DNA of 64,000 bases from Gonocerus acuteangulatus (taxonomy: Eukaryota; Arthropoda; Insecta; Hemiptera; Coreidae), in the NCBI GenBank assembly GCA_946811695.1, contig OX328123.1:154670438-154734437 (forward strand). The letters run 5' to 3'. Position numbers and translations under genes: made by a program. The notes below the pieces were generated by a model, which did not search any database, was not told where the DNA came from, and saw only the letters and a list, made by a program, of their open reading frames with translations. Shown piece by piece: positions 20,542-31,245 of the stretch. Position 1 is the stretch's first letter. Each line of letters opens with the position of its first letter.

Positions 20542-21044
20542 GTTCAAACTCAGAAAAGCATTTCTAGGATTGAAGTTGTAAATTTATTTTCATTTATTTA
20601 TTTATTACGGCTTGTATATACTTACTGTAAAAATAATTTGATTTGTAATTGAGCTACGAACATAATAAAAGGCTTTATTATCTAACTTAATATCAGTACT
20701 GACAACGTTGAAATTGAATATTCAAATCCTGATTAGACTTGAAAAGAAATAGACTGACAGGTCTTTATAAAACGTAAATGTATCTTAATTCAACAATGAA
20801 TTTAATTGAAATATTATTTAGTGCAGGTAATTAGAGTAATGCATTAAATAAAGTGCTCAAATGTTATTAGTTTTTTTAGTAAACTATTTTATAAATTATT
20901 CTTTTGTTCTAAGGACCAGGACAGCCTCAGGAATTGGAAAGTAAAACTTCTCGTGAATTGAACTTCATTACAAGTAATTTAATAAACAAGGGAAACAAAA
21001 ACAAAATTCTGACTAGACAAAAATGTTCTAAATTTTATTATTTA
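20542..21044. other. Unassigned AT-rich stretch
   Basis: Includes (ATTT)n at about 20590 that may be the RTE tail. Nothing else was recognised. Confidence 0.4.
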
Positions 21045-21640
21045 CTAGCCGTTACCCGGCGTGCCATGCTACGCCTACTAGCCGTTACCCGGCGTGCCAT
21101 GCTACGCCTACTAGCCGTTACCCGGCGTGCCATGCTACGCCTACTAGCCGTTACCCGGCGTGCCATGCTACGCCTACTAGCCGTTACCCGGCGTGCCATG
21201 CTACGCCTACTAGCCGTTACCCGGCGTGCCATGCTACGCCTACTAGCCGTTACCCGGCGTGCCATGCTACGCCTACTAGCCGTTACCCGGCGTGCCATGC
21301 TACGCCTACTAGCCGTTACCCGGCGTGCCATGCTACGCCTACTAGCCGTTACCCGGCGTGCCATGCTACGCCTACTAGCCGTTACCCGGCGTGCCATGCT
21401 ACGCCTACTAGCCGTTACCCGGCGTGCCATGCTACGCCTACTAGCCGTTACCCGGCGTGCCATGCTACGCCTACTAGCCGTTACCCCGCGTGCCATGCTA
21501 CGCCTACTAGCCGTTACCCGGCGTGCCATGCTACGCCTACTAGCCGTTACCCGGCGTGCCATGCTACGCCTACTAGCCGTTACCCCGCGTGCCATGCTAC
21601 GCCTACTAGCCGTTACCCCGCGTGCCATGCTACGCCTACT
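21045..21640 (-). repeat. 33-bp satellite made of Helitron 3' termini, 18 copies
   Basis: Unit TACTAGCCGTTACCCGGCGT plus GCCATGCTACGCC. Read on the minus strand, each unit is the full Helitron 3' signal: hairpin, spacer and CTAGT. The only variants are C-for-G changes (ACCCCGC) in four units near the Helitron body. Both strands stay open because 33 is a multiple of 3 (11-residue periods), which is incidental. Confidence 0.92.
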
Positions 21641-22146
21641 TTCTGCGTATAGAAAAGCCTAAATAAATTAGACACCAAATAAGTATTATTAAAATCTAAT
21701 AACACGAATCTGTAACTGTTATGAACCCGTGGCCTCCCAACTGTGAGTCCTAGACGACTTTGACCTAACCTATAACACCCCCCGTATCAAGACATACATG
21801 TATACCAAGTTTCGTAAAAATTGGTCTAACGGCGTGGATTTGTATAAGGGACAAACATACAGACAGACAGCTGGTAGACGTTTTTGACTTAGCCTACGAC
21901 ACTCCCCAGATTAAGATCTAGATGTGTACCGAGTTTAGTCGAAATCGGACGAACGGTGTGGATTTGTATAAGGGACAAACATACAGACAGACAGCTGGTA
22001 GATTTTTTTGACCTAGCCTAGGAGATTTCTCGTATCAAGACCTACCATTATTCCAAGTTTGGTCAAAATCGGTCAAACGGTGTAGATTTGTATAAGGAAC
22101 AAACAAACAGAAAAACAGACAGACACGTGATTTTTATATATATAGA
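21045..22146 (-). mobile_element. Canonical Helitron, copy E1, with multiplied 3' end
   Basis: On the minus strand the 5' end is A/TCTATATATATAAAAATCAC and the 3' end is GGCGT...ACGCC (hairpin), GGGTAACGG, CTAG followed by T. These are the TC, hairpin and CTRR signals of Helitrons with A/T target bases. The body (21640-22140) holds three degenerate repeats of about 120 bp centred on AAATCGGTCAAACGGTGT. No Rep/helicase ORF: non-autonomous. Confidence 0.8.
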
Positions 22147-22520
22147 TTTTCGAAGCGGCTACTTTGGCGATTCATCATCAGCGTCATTTTCCTCAACTCT
22201 ATCAACATTTTAAAATAAGTTTTCGATTAAAGTTGTCAAGAAATTTTATGCTTTAAAAATAAAAAATGCATTGAAATTGTTTACGATTTAGAGGCTGTGA
22301 CGTTTGTTGATACAAAATATGTGGATTGGCTCCACTCTGCGTCTTCTTCAGATGGACAGCGTTCATTCGAAAGGAAAATGACAAGATAAAAATGTCTCGT
22401 CGTAGTTTCCATGAGCGTCTGTGTAAACACATTAATAGCATACTTCACAGACTTTAAACTTTATAATCTGATTTAGCTTATAACTTAAGAATTGACTGTA
22501 TGCTCTAAAATGGTGTGTGT

Positions 22521-22522
<2 letters not shown>
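22147..22522 (-). other. Possible further PLE tail
   Basis: On the minus strand GCTGATGATGAATCGCCAAA...GCTTCGAAAA resembles the CTGANGA...GAAA order but helix II is weak. Otherwise unassigned. Confidence 0.3.

Positions 22523-22563
<41 letters not shown>
22523..22563. repeat. (AT)n microsatellite
   Basis: Pure AT dinucleotides directly abutting the left end of the pogo-like element. Confidence 0.95.
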
Positions 22564-22568
<5 letters not shown>

Positions 22569-23665
22569 GGGAAGGTGTTGTACCTCTGACCATATTGTAC
22601 CTTTGACCACCGAGGCTGTGGCGTCATGTAGCAACATTTTATAAATTCTGGTGTAATTAGTGTTTAGCTCCTTCACTAGAGGGCTCGTTTAACCTACTTT
22701 GGATTATTCAAGTCAAAGAGGATTCTTGCAAAAAATACTTATCCATTTCTATAATAAAAATGTAAGTTATTTATTGATTACGTTTTGCCTCATAATTTTT
22801 TTGTATTATTTCTTTTTAGATGGAAATCATTTGACAAAGTAGCTATTACAATACGAAACATGGTGTAGCCTTTGAAATTGATTTTTCTTAACCCTAAAAG
22901 TTTTAGCATACTTTTTAATTTTCACTACCAGGGTGTTGTACCTCTGACCACGACTAGGTGTTGTTCCTTTGACCAGGTCAAAGGTAAAACACACCTGAGT
23001 ATTTTTTTTATAATTCAACTTTTATGTTCTTCTGCTACAAAAAAAAAAAAAATTAATCTTAACATTACATATTTAGTCGCAGAGATCTGTGGTATTAAAT
23101 TTCCAATGTTTAAGATCCAATATTTGAAAAAACAAACATTAAGTGACAAGTTTACGAGAGAAGATGAAAATTTGTATGATATTGATGTTGAAGACATTGT
23201 GGCTTAACTTCCATACCCTACTATTGCTAGTGGATCTGCTTGACAATTAAAACGTTTATCGGTTGGACTGGATATTTCAGCATATTAAGCATAACATATT
23301 ATCAATAATAGTTTTTTTATTATGTTTACATCCTTGTCCTGTATTTATTAAACTTACAATTAATTACAATATTACTGAATACAATTTTTTTTCTGGACTG
23401 CTGTATTGTTTTTACGTGGTCAGAGGTACAACACCCCGTGGCCAAAGGTACAACTACATGTTGTATCTTTGATCACTGCACGATTGTTTTTTAAAAAAAT
23501 AATAAAAAATATTAAATGTAAAGCTAGAACCTTGAAAAAATTAAATATGATAACCAATAGAATACTAATTAAAATTAAATAAAAAAAATGAATTTAGCCT
23601 TGATATTCAAGCTAAAAAAAAATTCAATTTTGCAAAGTGGTCAAAGGTACAACACCTTCCCCTAT
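22564..23665 (+). mobile_element. pogo/Tigger-like DNA transposon, deleted copy
   Basis: Ends GGGGAAGGTGTTGTACCTCT and its reverse complement (ending AGGTACAACACCTTCCCC) are flanked by TA. Internal relatives of the end sequence occur at 22928-22990 and 23418-23480. The only coding trace fits the C-terminus of a pogo/Jerky-type transposase; the DDE domain is gone. Confidence 0.65.
23058..23241 (+). pseudogene. Transposase C-terminal fragment (pogo/Jerky-like)
   Basis: The frame reads YLVAEICGIKFPMFKIQYLK, then FTREDENLYDIDVEDIVA, a stop, and LPYPTIASGSA. The order (short beta-rich segment, F...ED...D.EDIV..LP.PTI) is typical of the C-terminal tail of insect pogo/Tigger-family transposases. 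The premature stop and missing catalytic part make it non-functional. Confidence 0.5.
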
Positions 23666-23685
23666 ATATTTAAAATGTGTGTATG

Positions 23686-23693
<8 letters not shown>

Positions 23694-23738
<45 letters not shown>
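23694..23738. repeat. (AT)n microsatellite
   Basis: Adjoins the PLE tail that follows. Confidence 0.95.
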
Positions 23739-23739
<1 letters not shown>

Positions 23740-23740
<1 letters not shown>

Positions 23741-24110
23741 TTTTATCCTAGGAGGCATGGGGTCATTAAAGCAGTCTTCCCTTTTTTTATACTACTTTAT
23801 TTATTGGGCCCGACATGTTTCGTGCGTCTTTTCTTCGCACCTCTTCAGGGGCACTTCTACAACAAAATATCATTTTTTGAACATCCAAACAAACCATTTT
23901 TCCATAAGATTAAAGCTAACAATAAGATCTATGAAATGTTCCACAAAATGTATTAAAACATCATCAATCTCCACTAAATGTTACCCCTACCCTAAATATT
24001 ACAGTAATAATAGATAAATTGTATATTTTATAAAAGCTTCTGAGTCCTACCTTGCCAGGAAGTCCTCTCGTTACCTTTGGAGTCCGGCTTAATACTAACC
24101 ATGTAAGTGG
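23740..24110 (-). mobile_element. PLE tail, single arm, interrupted
   Basis: Same family as the fold-back at 47.87-48.20 kb (shared TTTATCTTAGGAGGCATGG and GGAAGTCCTCTC landmarks), with about 170 bp of extra sequence between 23878 and 24050. Carries one well-preserved hammerhead-like motif. Confidence 0.65.
23808..23852 (-). ncRNA. Hammerhead-type ribozyme motif (best conserved)
   Basis: Minus strand: GCCC, CTGAAGA, helix II GTGCG/CGCAC (5 bp perfect), GAAAC, AT, GTC, GGGC. Helix I GCCC/GGGC is perfect and GUC is the canonical hammerhead cleavage triplet. Helix III is A-C/G-U closed by two nucleotides, so a monomer would be unstable and a dimer is more plausible. Confidence 0.75.
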
Positions 24111-24367
24111 ATTGCCAAAATGGCCCTGTCTTTATCTGTCCTTCGTTGTTGTCCTTTAAGTCTACTCGTCAAACATGTGAAATATTGTACGAAATATATA
24201 TATATATATATATGCAGTGACTCACAAAACCAATGATAAGCAAGTTATATTATATTATAGAAAACAAATTAAACCAGTATAATAATTACTACTGCGGGCC
24301 AAAAGAATTTAGTTTGGACTAGGGGATGTAATTAGAATAATCAGGATTTTCTGACATAAAGAACAGT

Positions 24368-24677
24368 ATGAAGCTTTTGGCCAATGAAGGCCTTTCGATG
24401 AGACAAATAGCTGCTCGAGTTGGTTTGAATGTTTATAAATTAAGTAGATATGTTATAAAAAAAAGAGCTTTTTTTTCTAATCAGGTTACAGGTCAACCAC
24501 GAAACATTTCAGAAAGTGTGGGGGATTTAATGGTTCGACTGAGTAGGATGGGGGAGATCTACATTTCTGTACAAGGCCAACATAGACTTAGATCAGACAC
24601 GGGGCTTCACGTCACTACTTCAAGAGGACTAAGATATCGTGTTTATGTGGCAAGGGTAAAGGTCAATAAACAATTTG

Positions 24678-24682
<5 letters not shown>
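24368..24682 (+). pseudogene. Tc1-like transposase, N-terminal DNA-binding part
   Basis: MKLLANEGLSMRQIAARVG followed by LNVYKLSRYVIKK is the paired-like helix-turn-helix of Tc1 transposases. QGQHRLRSDTGLHVTT is a degenerate version of the second DNA-binding half. Reading stops at the poly-A tract. Confidence 0.75.
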
Positions 24683-24713
<31 letters not shown>

Positions 24714-24729
24714 AGGCGACTACAACTGC

Positions 24730-25024
24730 AATTTTGTCGTAGGCATGAAAATTGGACAATTGCTGACTGGAGAAGAGTTCAGACAAAACAAAAATAAAAC
24801 GTTTTGGAGCCAATAAACAATGCTGGATTCGGAATAATCTGGTTATCCCTTTTTCAAACAGGAAATACCAGCCTACTCGAAAATTTGTTGGTGGCAGTCA
24901 AATGGTCTGGGGTGCATAAAGGACCAAAATGGTGGACGGATTGCCAAAATAGGAGGGAAGATGAACCCTGAGGAATATCTAAATATTTTCTACTCATCTC
25001 CACTGCTATGTTGTAAATTCAAAA
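24730..25024 (+). pseudogene. Tc1-like transposase, central catalytic part (broken)
   Basis: FCRRHENWTIADWRRV, then in shifted frames KFVGGSQMVWGA and MNPEEYLNIF. These match the W..W..V, GG..V.VWG and .N...Y..IL landmarks of Tc1 transposases. Several stops and frameshifts. Confidence 0.7.
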
Positions 25025-25065
25025 AATAAGTTATTAAAAATAATAAAATAATTTAATTAAAATAA

Positions 25066-25431
25066 TTGTCATGTACTTCCTGTGGGTCTTCGTATGTTGG
25101 TCAAAGTGGTAGAAAATTAAAAGTACGGATTAAAGAGCATTTGACCAGAAAGGATTCGGAGATGAGGAAACATGTACTTAAAGAAAACCATGACACAGAT
25201 TTCCTCGACTGTGAAGTACTGGAAACCTTGAGGAAGGGAAGAAAGATGGACATGGCAGAAAAGGTTTGGATTAAAATTGATGCTGTCTCGGAGAAGAATG
25301 TTAACGTAAAAGGAGACGGCGGTACGTTGAAGCATGTTTCAACCTCAGCCCTACAGTCCCTCGCTGCTTTCCAAAGCAAGTCTAGGAGCAAGGCTCGGCT
25401 GAATAAGAGCCAATGCATGGTGGGTACTTAG
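25066..25431 (+). CDS. PLE GIY-YIG endonuclease domain (truncated ORF)
   Basis: PLEs encode an RT followed by a C-terminal GIY-YIG endonuclease that nicks target DNA. Here CTSCGSSYVGQSGRKLKVRI shows the zinc-binding CxxC just before the YVG box, then RIKEHL (catalytic Arg region), HVLKENHDTDFLD, and AEKVWIKIDAV (catalytic Glu region). The ORF is open over 121 codons and then stops. The first ATG is probably internal, since the RT is cut off by 5' truncation. It cannot encode a complete element. Confidence 0.8.
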   Translation: MSCTSCGSSYVGQSGRKLKVRIKEHLTRKDSEMRKHVLKENHDTDFLDCEVLETLRKGRKMDMAEKVWIKIDAVSEKNVNVKGDGGTLKHVSTSALQSLAAFQSKSRSKARLNKSQCMVGT

Positions 25432-25719
25432 CCTTCTCTCTAGTTTTTTCATATGTTTTTCATATCATTGTATCCTATTTTAGACTTATTTATTCCCGCA
25501 TGTGGTTTTGTGTGATAGAATGAAAGTATTTATTATTTATTGTTTGAATGTGTGTTTTAACTTTTTATTGACTTGACTTTTAAATAATTGGACAAAATGG
25601 GGTTTTATGTTATTTTAATATGTAGTCTCAGGTTTTACGATTGTTTTTTGTTATTATTGTTTTGTTATTTTAATCTGTTTTAAATTGAACCTGTTTTAAT
25701 TACTGTATTGTGTCACAGG

Positions 25720-25760
25720 GCATTGAAAATGGGGCTTAGTCCCTGAAAACGTTTTGCCAA
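25720..25760 (+). ncRNA. Degenerate hammerhead-like motif in the PLE tail
   Basis: TTGAAAATGGGGCTTAGTCC then CTGAAAACGTTTTGCCAATA: a GGGG/CCC stem between a mutated CTGANGA-type box and GAAAACGTT. Position, 3' of the GIY-YIG ORF, matches the other motifs. Probably inactive. Confidence 0.5.
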
Positions 25761-25838
25761 TAAAACACTTGTGGGAATTTTCGACCATTTTTTTTCATCC
25801 TTGGAACATCAATTTTCCACCATCCAGCATTCTCCAAC

Positions 25839-26158
25839 AATAAGTTATTATATTTCAGCAGGACAATGATCCAAAGCACATTGCAAAAATAACTAGAATG
25901 TTCTGAAAATCAATCAAGTAACTGTTTAGATTAGGCTCTTCAGTCTTGTAATATAGACATTGTTGAGCACTTTTTGTTCCTTATAAAACAACATTTGGCC
26001 GAGTATGAAAATTCATCAGACTCGATTGAAGACTTATGACTGCGAAACCAATTTTTATAGAACAACTTCCCGTCATAATTTCTAAACAACAATGTGAAAC
26101 GTGTTCCGAACACAATTCAGGCTATAATTAAAGACAAAGGAAGCAAAAGAAAGTACTA
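25839..26158 (+). pseudogene. Tc1-like transposase, C-terminal part
   Basis: FQQDNDPKHIA is the second-aspartate block of the Tc1 DDE domain. Further downstream WLLRSSVL-type sequence is degraded. It ends before a TAG at about 26158. Confidence 0.7.
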
Positions 26159-26202
26159 GATTATAAGGTTTTATAATTCACAAAAGTGTTGCAATCAGTT
26201 CA

Positions 26203-26815
26203 ATTTTTAGCACTTTCCTCGGAAGGAAAGTAGCTATTGAGGTTGCACTCATGACGGAATTTTTGAAAAATGTCTTCGAATCTTTATCGATCCTACCTAG
26301 TAGACACCGAAAATGACCCCAGTTAAACTTTATATATACCTATATGCATATATATAGTTATATATGTGTCCGTTAACACGATACAGGCCAGAGATTTTGT
26401 TTCTTCCACTCGAAACTTGGTATGTATTATTCCGCAATCTAACGATTGAACGAGTTCGTTAACCAACAAAATCGGTCCATCTGGAGAGGGGGCTTACTCT
26501 GGAGCCAAAGTAGTTTTTTTCCAATACCAGCCATTATTTGTGTTCTATTTCAACGAAACTCGGTATTCGTTCTGGTCAACTAAAGAGAAAAATGTATTGT
26601 AAAAATAAACTAAATCGGTTCATTAGGAGGGGGGGGGGGGGGTTTACTCCGGACCCAAATTACTAATTTGCTTATACCGGTGGTAATTTCTGCTGTATTG
26701 TAACGAAACGCGGTATACGTCCTGGGTATCTAATAAGGAAGATGTTTTGTAAAAATGAACTAAATCGGTCTATCGGAAGGGGGGATTTACTTTGTACTAT
26801 GTTTGAATTGAATTG
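26203..26815 (-). mobile_element. Helitron-like family D, copy 1 (truncated)
   Basis: Starts with the reverse complement of GGAAAGTGCTAA and the hairpin CTTTCCT/AGGAAAG, continues through the D core (CCGATTTTGTTGGTTAACGA in reverse complement), and is cut at the pogo-like element. Confidence 0.7.
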
Positions 26816-27542
26816 AACACAGTAGGAGGTTTTTACGGGGAGGGTGGTTCACGGATAATCGAAAACCCCGGATAATCGAAACACAATATTTTATTGACTA
26901 AATATGCTGGATTATAAGGTTATAAAGAAAAACTGTGTACAAGATGTCATGTAAACCTTCTTATTTGCATTGAGAAATGTGTATGTAAACGTTTTATTAA
27001 TTAATAATTTGTATAAGTGCAAAAATAAACTCAAGTTCAAATTAAATTGTTTCGTCGAGAAAGTCAGTAATTTTTGTCGTTTTTTTTTTTTTTTTTTATA
27101 CATAATTATTTTCTTATATCTATTCTGACAGCCCCTAACAAGATAATTCTGCTGAAATCGGCATTCCTATATGCATATTCGAGTGAAGAGTTAAAGCCGT
27201 ACCGAGGAAATACTTCCTTGGTAGGCTAACAGCCCAGTAGGGGATTCATAGAAAGGCGTGAAAACATTTCAGATCCAAGAATATGAAATAAATTGAGATG
27301 CTTCCAGAAATATGGAATCATCACATTCTTCCGAAAACAGCCCTGTTTTTCCATTCTTTGGTTTACAATGTATGTAATTAATTTAAATTAATATTTATGA
27401 AATCAAATGCTTTAGTTGATAAATATAAAAATAATGCAATATACATGTTCGTATGTACATAATATTTAAAGAAGGAATAAAAATAAAAATTCCTCCATCG
27501 AGACCCCGGTTAATTGGAATCCCGGATAATAGAGGTCCTACT
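26816..27542. mobile_element. pogo/Tigger-like MITE
   Basis: Left CAGTAGGAGGTTTTTACGG and right (reverse complement) CAGTAGGACCTCTATTATCC are related ends with GGATAATCG/CCGGATAAT motifs, typical of pogo-type terminal repeats. About 725 bp, no ORF with motifs. Ends have diverged. Confidence 0.5.
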
Positions 27543-27572
27543 GTATATTATTTTTTTTTTTTAATATTGTTT

Positions 27573-27686
27573 TCAGCGCGGTTACTCCCTACCTTCATAG
27601 GGAGAACCCGCATATGAGGTTGACCTCGCAACGCAATCCGGAAGTGCCGACTAGAAACTTTCTCGTTTATTTAGGTGGTTCAAATT

Positions 27687-27725
<39 letters not shown>

Positions 27726-28951
27726 GCTTGTCTGTTCACTCTCTAGCAAGCTCAAAAATGATCCGATTTTGATTAAATGTAGTATAAAAATCTGTCGCCT
27801 AATTTGATAGGTCAAGTTCGTTAACCAGCAGAATCCGATCACTGGAAGATAGTGTTTGGGACAGTATTCGCGCAAAAAAAAATCGTAACGCGTACGTTTT
27901 TGAGTTTATATGCTTGCAGGTACTTGTTTTATAGGTTTCTTAACGTAGGAAAACGAATGAAACCATTTTCAAAGCGATATCAGTAACCGTTTTTGAGAAA
28001 AGTGGAACAAATGTTTTTGTAAGTCATTATTTTTTTTGTGAAGAATCGGGGGATTCAATTGAAATATTTTCTACATCTTGGAAATTAATCCCAACTAAGA
28101 TGTTTAAATTTTGGTTATATTTGGAGCTAAGGAAGTATGCGAAAAAAATTATTTTATTAATAGACATGAAAAGTTTTCGGATCTTCATACATTTTTCGTA
28201 AACATCTCGATAACGGTTGGGAAATCTTGGTATGTGGAAAGTGTCCATTCGAGTGCTTACTAAATTCTCTACAAAAAAGGTTCTGAAGCAATATTCGAAG
28301 GGGCAACGTCAATCAGAGATATAAGCGCTTAAAACTTAAAAAGTGTTTGTTTTGTTGTTTTGAAAGGGTTTTTCTCTTTGTTTATCTCTCTTTTTAATTG
28401 GTTGTTTTATGTTTTAAATTGCATTTAACAGTAAAATTAGTATTTTAGTAATATAAGCCAAGAAACGGTGAAAGGTATTGGTAATAAGTTTGGAGTGGCT
28501 GTGGTAATCAAGATGGCTGTGGCTAATCATGATGACTTATACATAGTTTGTTTTGAATTCTGCTATCTATATAACCTTCCTCATAGCCTACAACTGAAGT
28601 TATCGTTATTTCTTATTTTACAGAAAGATTTAACCCACGACAGAATGGAATTTTATTCGTCATGAAGCACTTACTTACAGTTGATTATAACATTAAAACG
28701 AATTTGCTAGTAAAACAAGATACCTAAAATGACAACGAATTTTTGGTTGTTTAGAATAGAGCCTTCTCAGCAGTAGTCGTAGAGTAAGTACGTTTTCAGT
28801 ACATAATTGTATTGACTAATACAGATTAAGAATTATCCGCTTCTGTGAAAGTTGGCTACTGTCAGTTTCCTGTGATTTGTGTTGCTAATCTATTCCATTT
28901 CTTCGAGATGCACGTAACCGCGCTAAGATGACGCAGTTCCTGCGAGTCGGA
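27573..28951 (-). mobile_element. Helitron-like family F, copy 2 (near full length)
   Basis: 3' side at 27573 (TCAGCGCGGTTACTCCC, a mutated CTAA end) and 5' side at 28951 (TCCGACTCGCAGGAACTGCG on the minus strand, followed by TTAGCGCGGTT). Central (AT)n at 27690-27722. No Rep/helicase ORF. Confidence 0.7.
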
Positions 28952-29352
28952 CTTTTATTGTATGAGCTATAAAGCAAATACAAAGAAACGTCAAGTTTCT
29001 AATGCTATAAAATAAAGAAAGCCTTTGTTCAATGAACCGTGGATCCGACGTTCTTCTATGAATGAATGAAAAATTGAAAAGCCCCAAAACTCGCTTTTTA
29101 CTTGTTGGTTATTCACAAGGGGATGAGACCTCTAAAGAAGCATGATATCGATTCATTTTTCTGGATAACACAACCTCTTGAATTATATATCTACCTCTCA
29201 CTCGACACGCCATCTAGCTAGTATTATCATCAAGCCCTTATCATCAAGCATACATTATCATTTACACTTTAATATACATAATCAAGTTGGACAACGGATA
29301 ATTATTTATTTATTTCCTTTTATATTAAAACAAAACAAAAAAAAAAGCGTCT
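28952..29352. other. Unassigned
   Basis: No gene, RNA or repeat was recognised. Confidence 0.35.
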
Positions 29353-29374
29353 TTTTAGCACTTTCCTCCGAAGG

Positions 29375-29679
29375 ATGGATGGATGGATTGGGTGTTTAAG
29401 GGCAGAAAACATCTAGGTCCTCACCGCCCTCAAGTGTAGTGTTAGAGAGTCGTGTGAGAGGGATTGTAATTTTGTGTTTAGGACAGTGTATGACAATGAA
29501 CTGTAATTTTTATGACCTGTACTCTTTCTTTTTTTTAACCTATGTCATTGCTTACGACTAACATGTTACTTAGATACTAATAGAACTATTTGCACTAAAA
29601 CTAATACTAATATACAGTATAGCACTATTAATACAGTTAAGAGACTTGTATGTAATTTTTTTTTTTTTTTTAATGCATA

Positions 29680-29722
<43 letters not shown>

Positions 29723-29781
29723 TTTTTATATGTATATATCTATTTTTTCTGAGTAATGTTATATATATATCCTTTTTTTTA

Positions 29782-29816
<35 letters not shown>

Positions 29817-30090
29817 TTTTTATATGTATATATCTATTTTTTCTGAGTAATGTCATATATATCCCTTTTTTTTTTCTTTTTTTTTTTACACACACACTAA
29901 CGAATACAAACTAAGTAACTAATACAAACTTAACATAATTATTACAACTATTTGTACTAAAACTAATACTTTACTGGATGCAATGTTAATACTAAAACTA
30001 TACTAAATAACAAAATTTATAGTAATACCAATTCTAAACTAATCTAGCACACGTATACACACATACGCCCACGTTCATACACACCCACCG
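29375..30090 (-). mobile_element. Retroelement-like insertion with (CCAT)n tail
   Basis: Flanked by CCGAAGGA-type duplications. Minus strand ends in TGTTTTCTGCCCTTAAACAC and (CCAT)n, like a non-LTR or SINE tail. Internally an approximately 114-bp block (ATATATCTTTTTTATATGTA... TTTTCTGAGTAATGT) is tandemly duplicated at 29700-29870. Confidence 0.5.
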
Positions 30091-30234
30091 AAGGAAAGTA
30101 GCTCCGAAGGAAAGTAGCTATTGAGGTTGCACTCATGACGGAATTTTTGAAAAATTTCTTCGAATCTTTATCGATCCTACCTAGTAGACACCAAAAAGTA
30201 CCCCAGTTAAAATTGATATATATACTAGCTGTTC

Positions 30235-30848
30235 CCCTGTGTGCCATGCTACGCCATATGACTCGCCCCGTATCAAGATCTACTTGATATCTAGTTGTCT
30301 ATACCCAGTTACGAAAATCGGTCAAACGATGTGAATTTGTTTTAGTTCATAATGATACCGGCAGAGGCCAGCACAACAGCACTTCATCTAACAGCCGACA
30401 GAGGCCAGTAGCAGAGCCTGCGAGTAGATAGCTCTTTTCAAAGAAAGGCCAGCGCTCCTTAGTTAGACAGTGACTGTTGAAATAAACTGCATTACATGAT
30501 TATATAATGATGTAAAGTCGTCAATGAGTTCGAGTTATTCTAATTATCAGGAACATCAACAAATAAATTTGAGACATTATTCAAAATGGCTGTCGATTCA
30601 AAATGGGCGCCACAATCTGAATGGTTCAGTGTAGCCAATTTTTCTTGAACAAAACATTTGACCAAATTTTTTACCTTTTGACCAAATTTTGAAATTTGAC
30701 TATTTTCACTTAGCCTAGGAGATTTCATGTATCATGACCTACCTGTGTGCCAAGATTAGTCAAAATCGGTCAAACGGTGTAGATTTGTATAAGCAACAAA
30801 CAAACAAATAAACAGAAAAACAGACATACACGTGATTTATATATATAT
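30235..30848 (-). mobile_element. Helitron, copy E2, nested in D copy 2
   Basis: The minus-strand 3' end is GGCGTAGCATGGCACACAGG...AGCTAG and the 5' side ends near ATATATAAATCACGTGT. Inserted in the AT microsatellite of D copy 2. An unrelated segment (30340-30720) is included. Confidence 0.65.
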
Positions 30849-31245
30849 ATGCAGGTCAGAGTTCTTGTATTTTCGCCACGAAACTTGGTATGTAGTATTC
30901 CCCCATCAAACGAATGAACGAGTTCGTTAACCAACAAAATCGGTCCATTTAGAGGGGGGAGGGGGGAGGGATTACTCCGGAGCCAAAGTAGTTATTTGCC
31001 AATAACAGTCGTAATTTTTATTATATTTCATTCATGAAGATCAGTAGACGAAAATGTGAAGCTTTTTGTATTTATTACGTAGTGTAGTACCCCACATACA
31101 CAAAACTCTGGAAGGAAATTGATAACAAAATTAATAATTGAAACAGTTGCTCATAATAAATTCAAAAGAGCAGAATAAAATTTTAATTTTATTTATCTAT
31201 CTAGGTTATTTTAAGCAAATTATGCAGCTCCTGCGTGACGAACTT

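Larger units (their letters stand above)
25037..25838 (+). mobile_element. Penelope-like element, 5'-truncated, nested in the Tc1 copy
   Basis: Inserted with a 12-bp duplication AATAAGTTATTA (25025-25036 and 25839-25850) that splits the Tc1 transposase. It consists of the GIY-YIG endonuclease ORF and about 400 bp of 3' tail that contains a degenerate hammerhead-like motif. This copy links the tail type to PLE proteins in this genome. Confidence 0.8.
24215..26165 (+). mobile_element. Tc1-like DNA transposon, decayed and interrupted
   Basis: Contains, in order, the N-terminal HTH (24368), the central part (24730-25024), a PLE insertion (25037-25838) and the C-terminal part (25839-26158). A CAGTGACTCACAAAA end lies at 24215; the right end is not clearly defined. 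A poly-A tract at 24681-24712 interrupts the ORF. Confidence 0.7.
29356..31245 (-). mobile_element. Helitron-like family D, copy 2, interrupted twice
   Basis: Begins TTAGCACTTTCCTCCGAAGG, resumes at about 30090 after one insertion and at about 30849 after Helitron E2, and ends with GCAGCTCCTGCGTGACGAAC, the reverse complement of the D 5' end. Confidence 0.7.

Noticed and set aside
20934..21662. 242-residue repetitive protein and its 196-residue antisense frame
   Set aside because: Both frames are open only because the Helitron-end satellite unit is 33 bp, a multiple of 3, without stops.
22253..22441. CTGAAGAAGACGCAGAG on the minus strand as another ribozyme
   Set aside because: No GAAA box follows at the right spacing and no helix II pairs.
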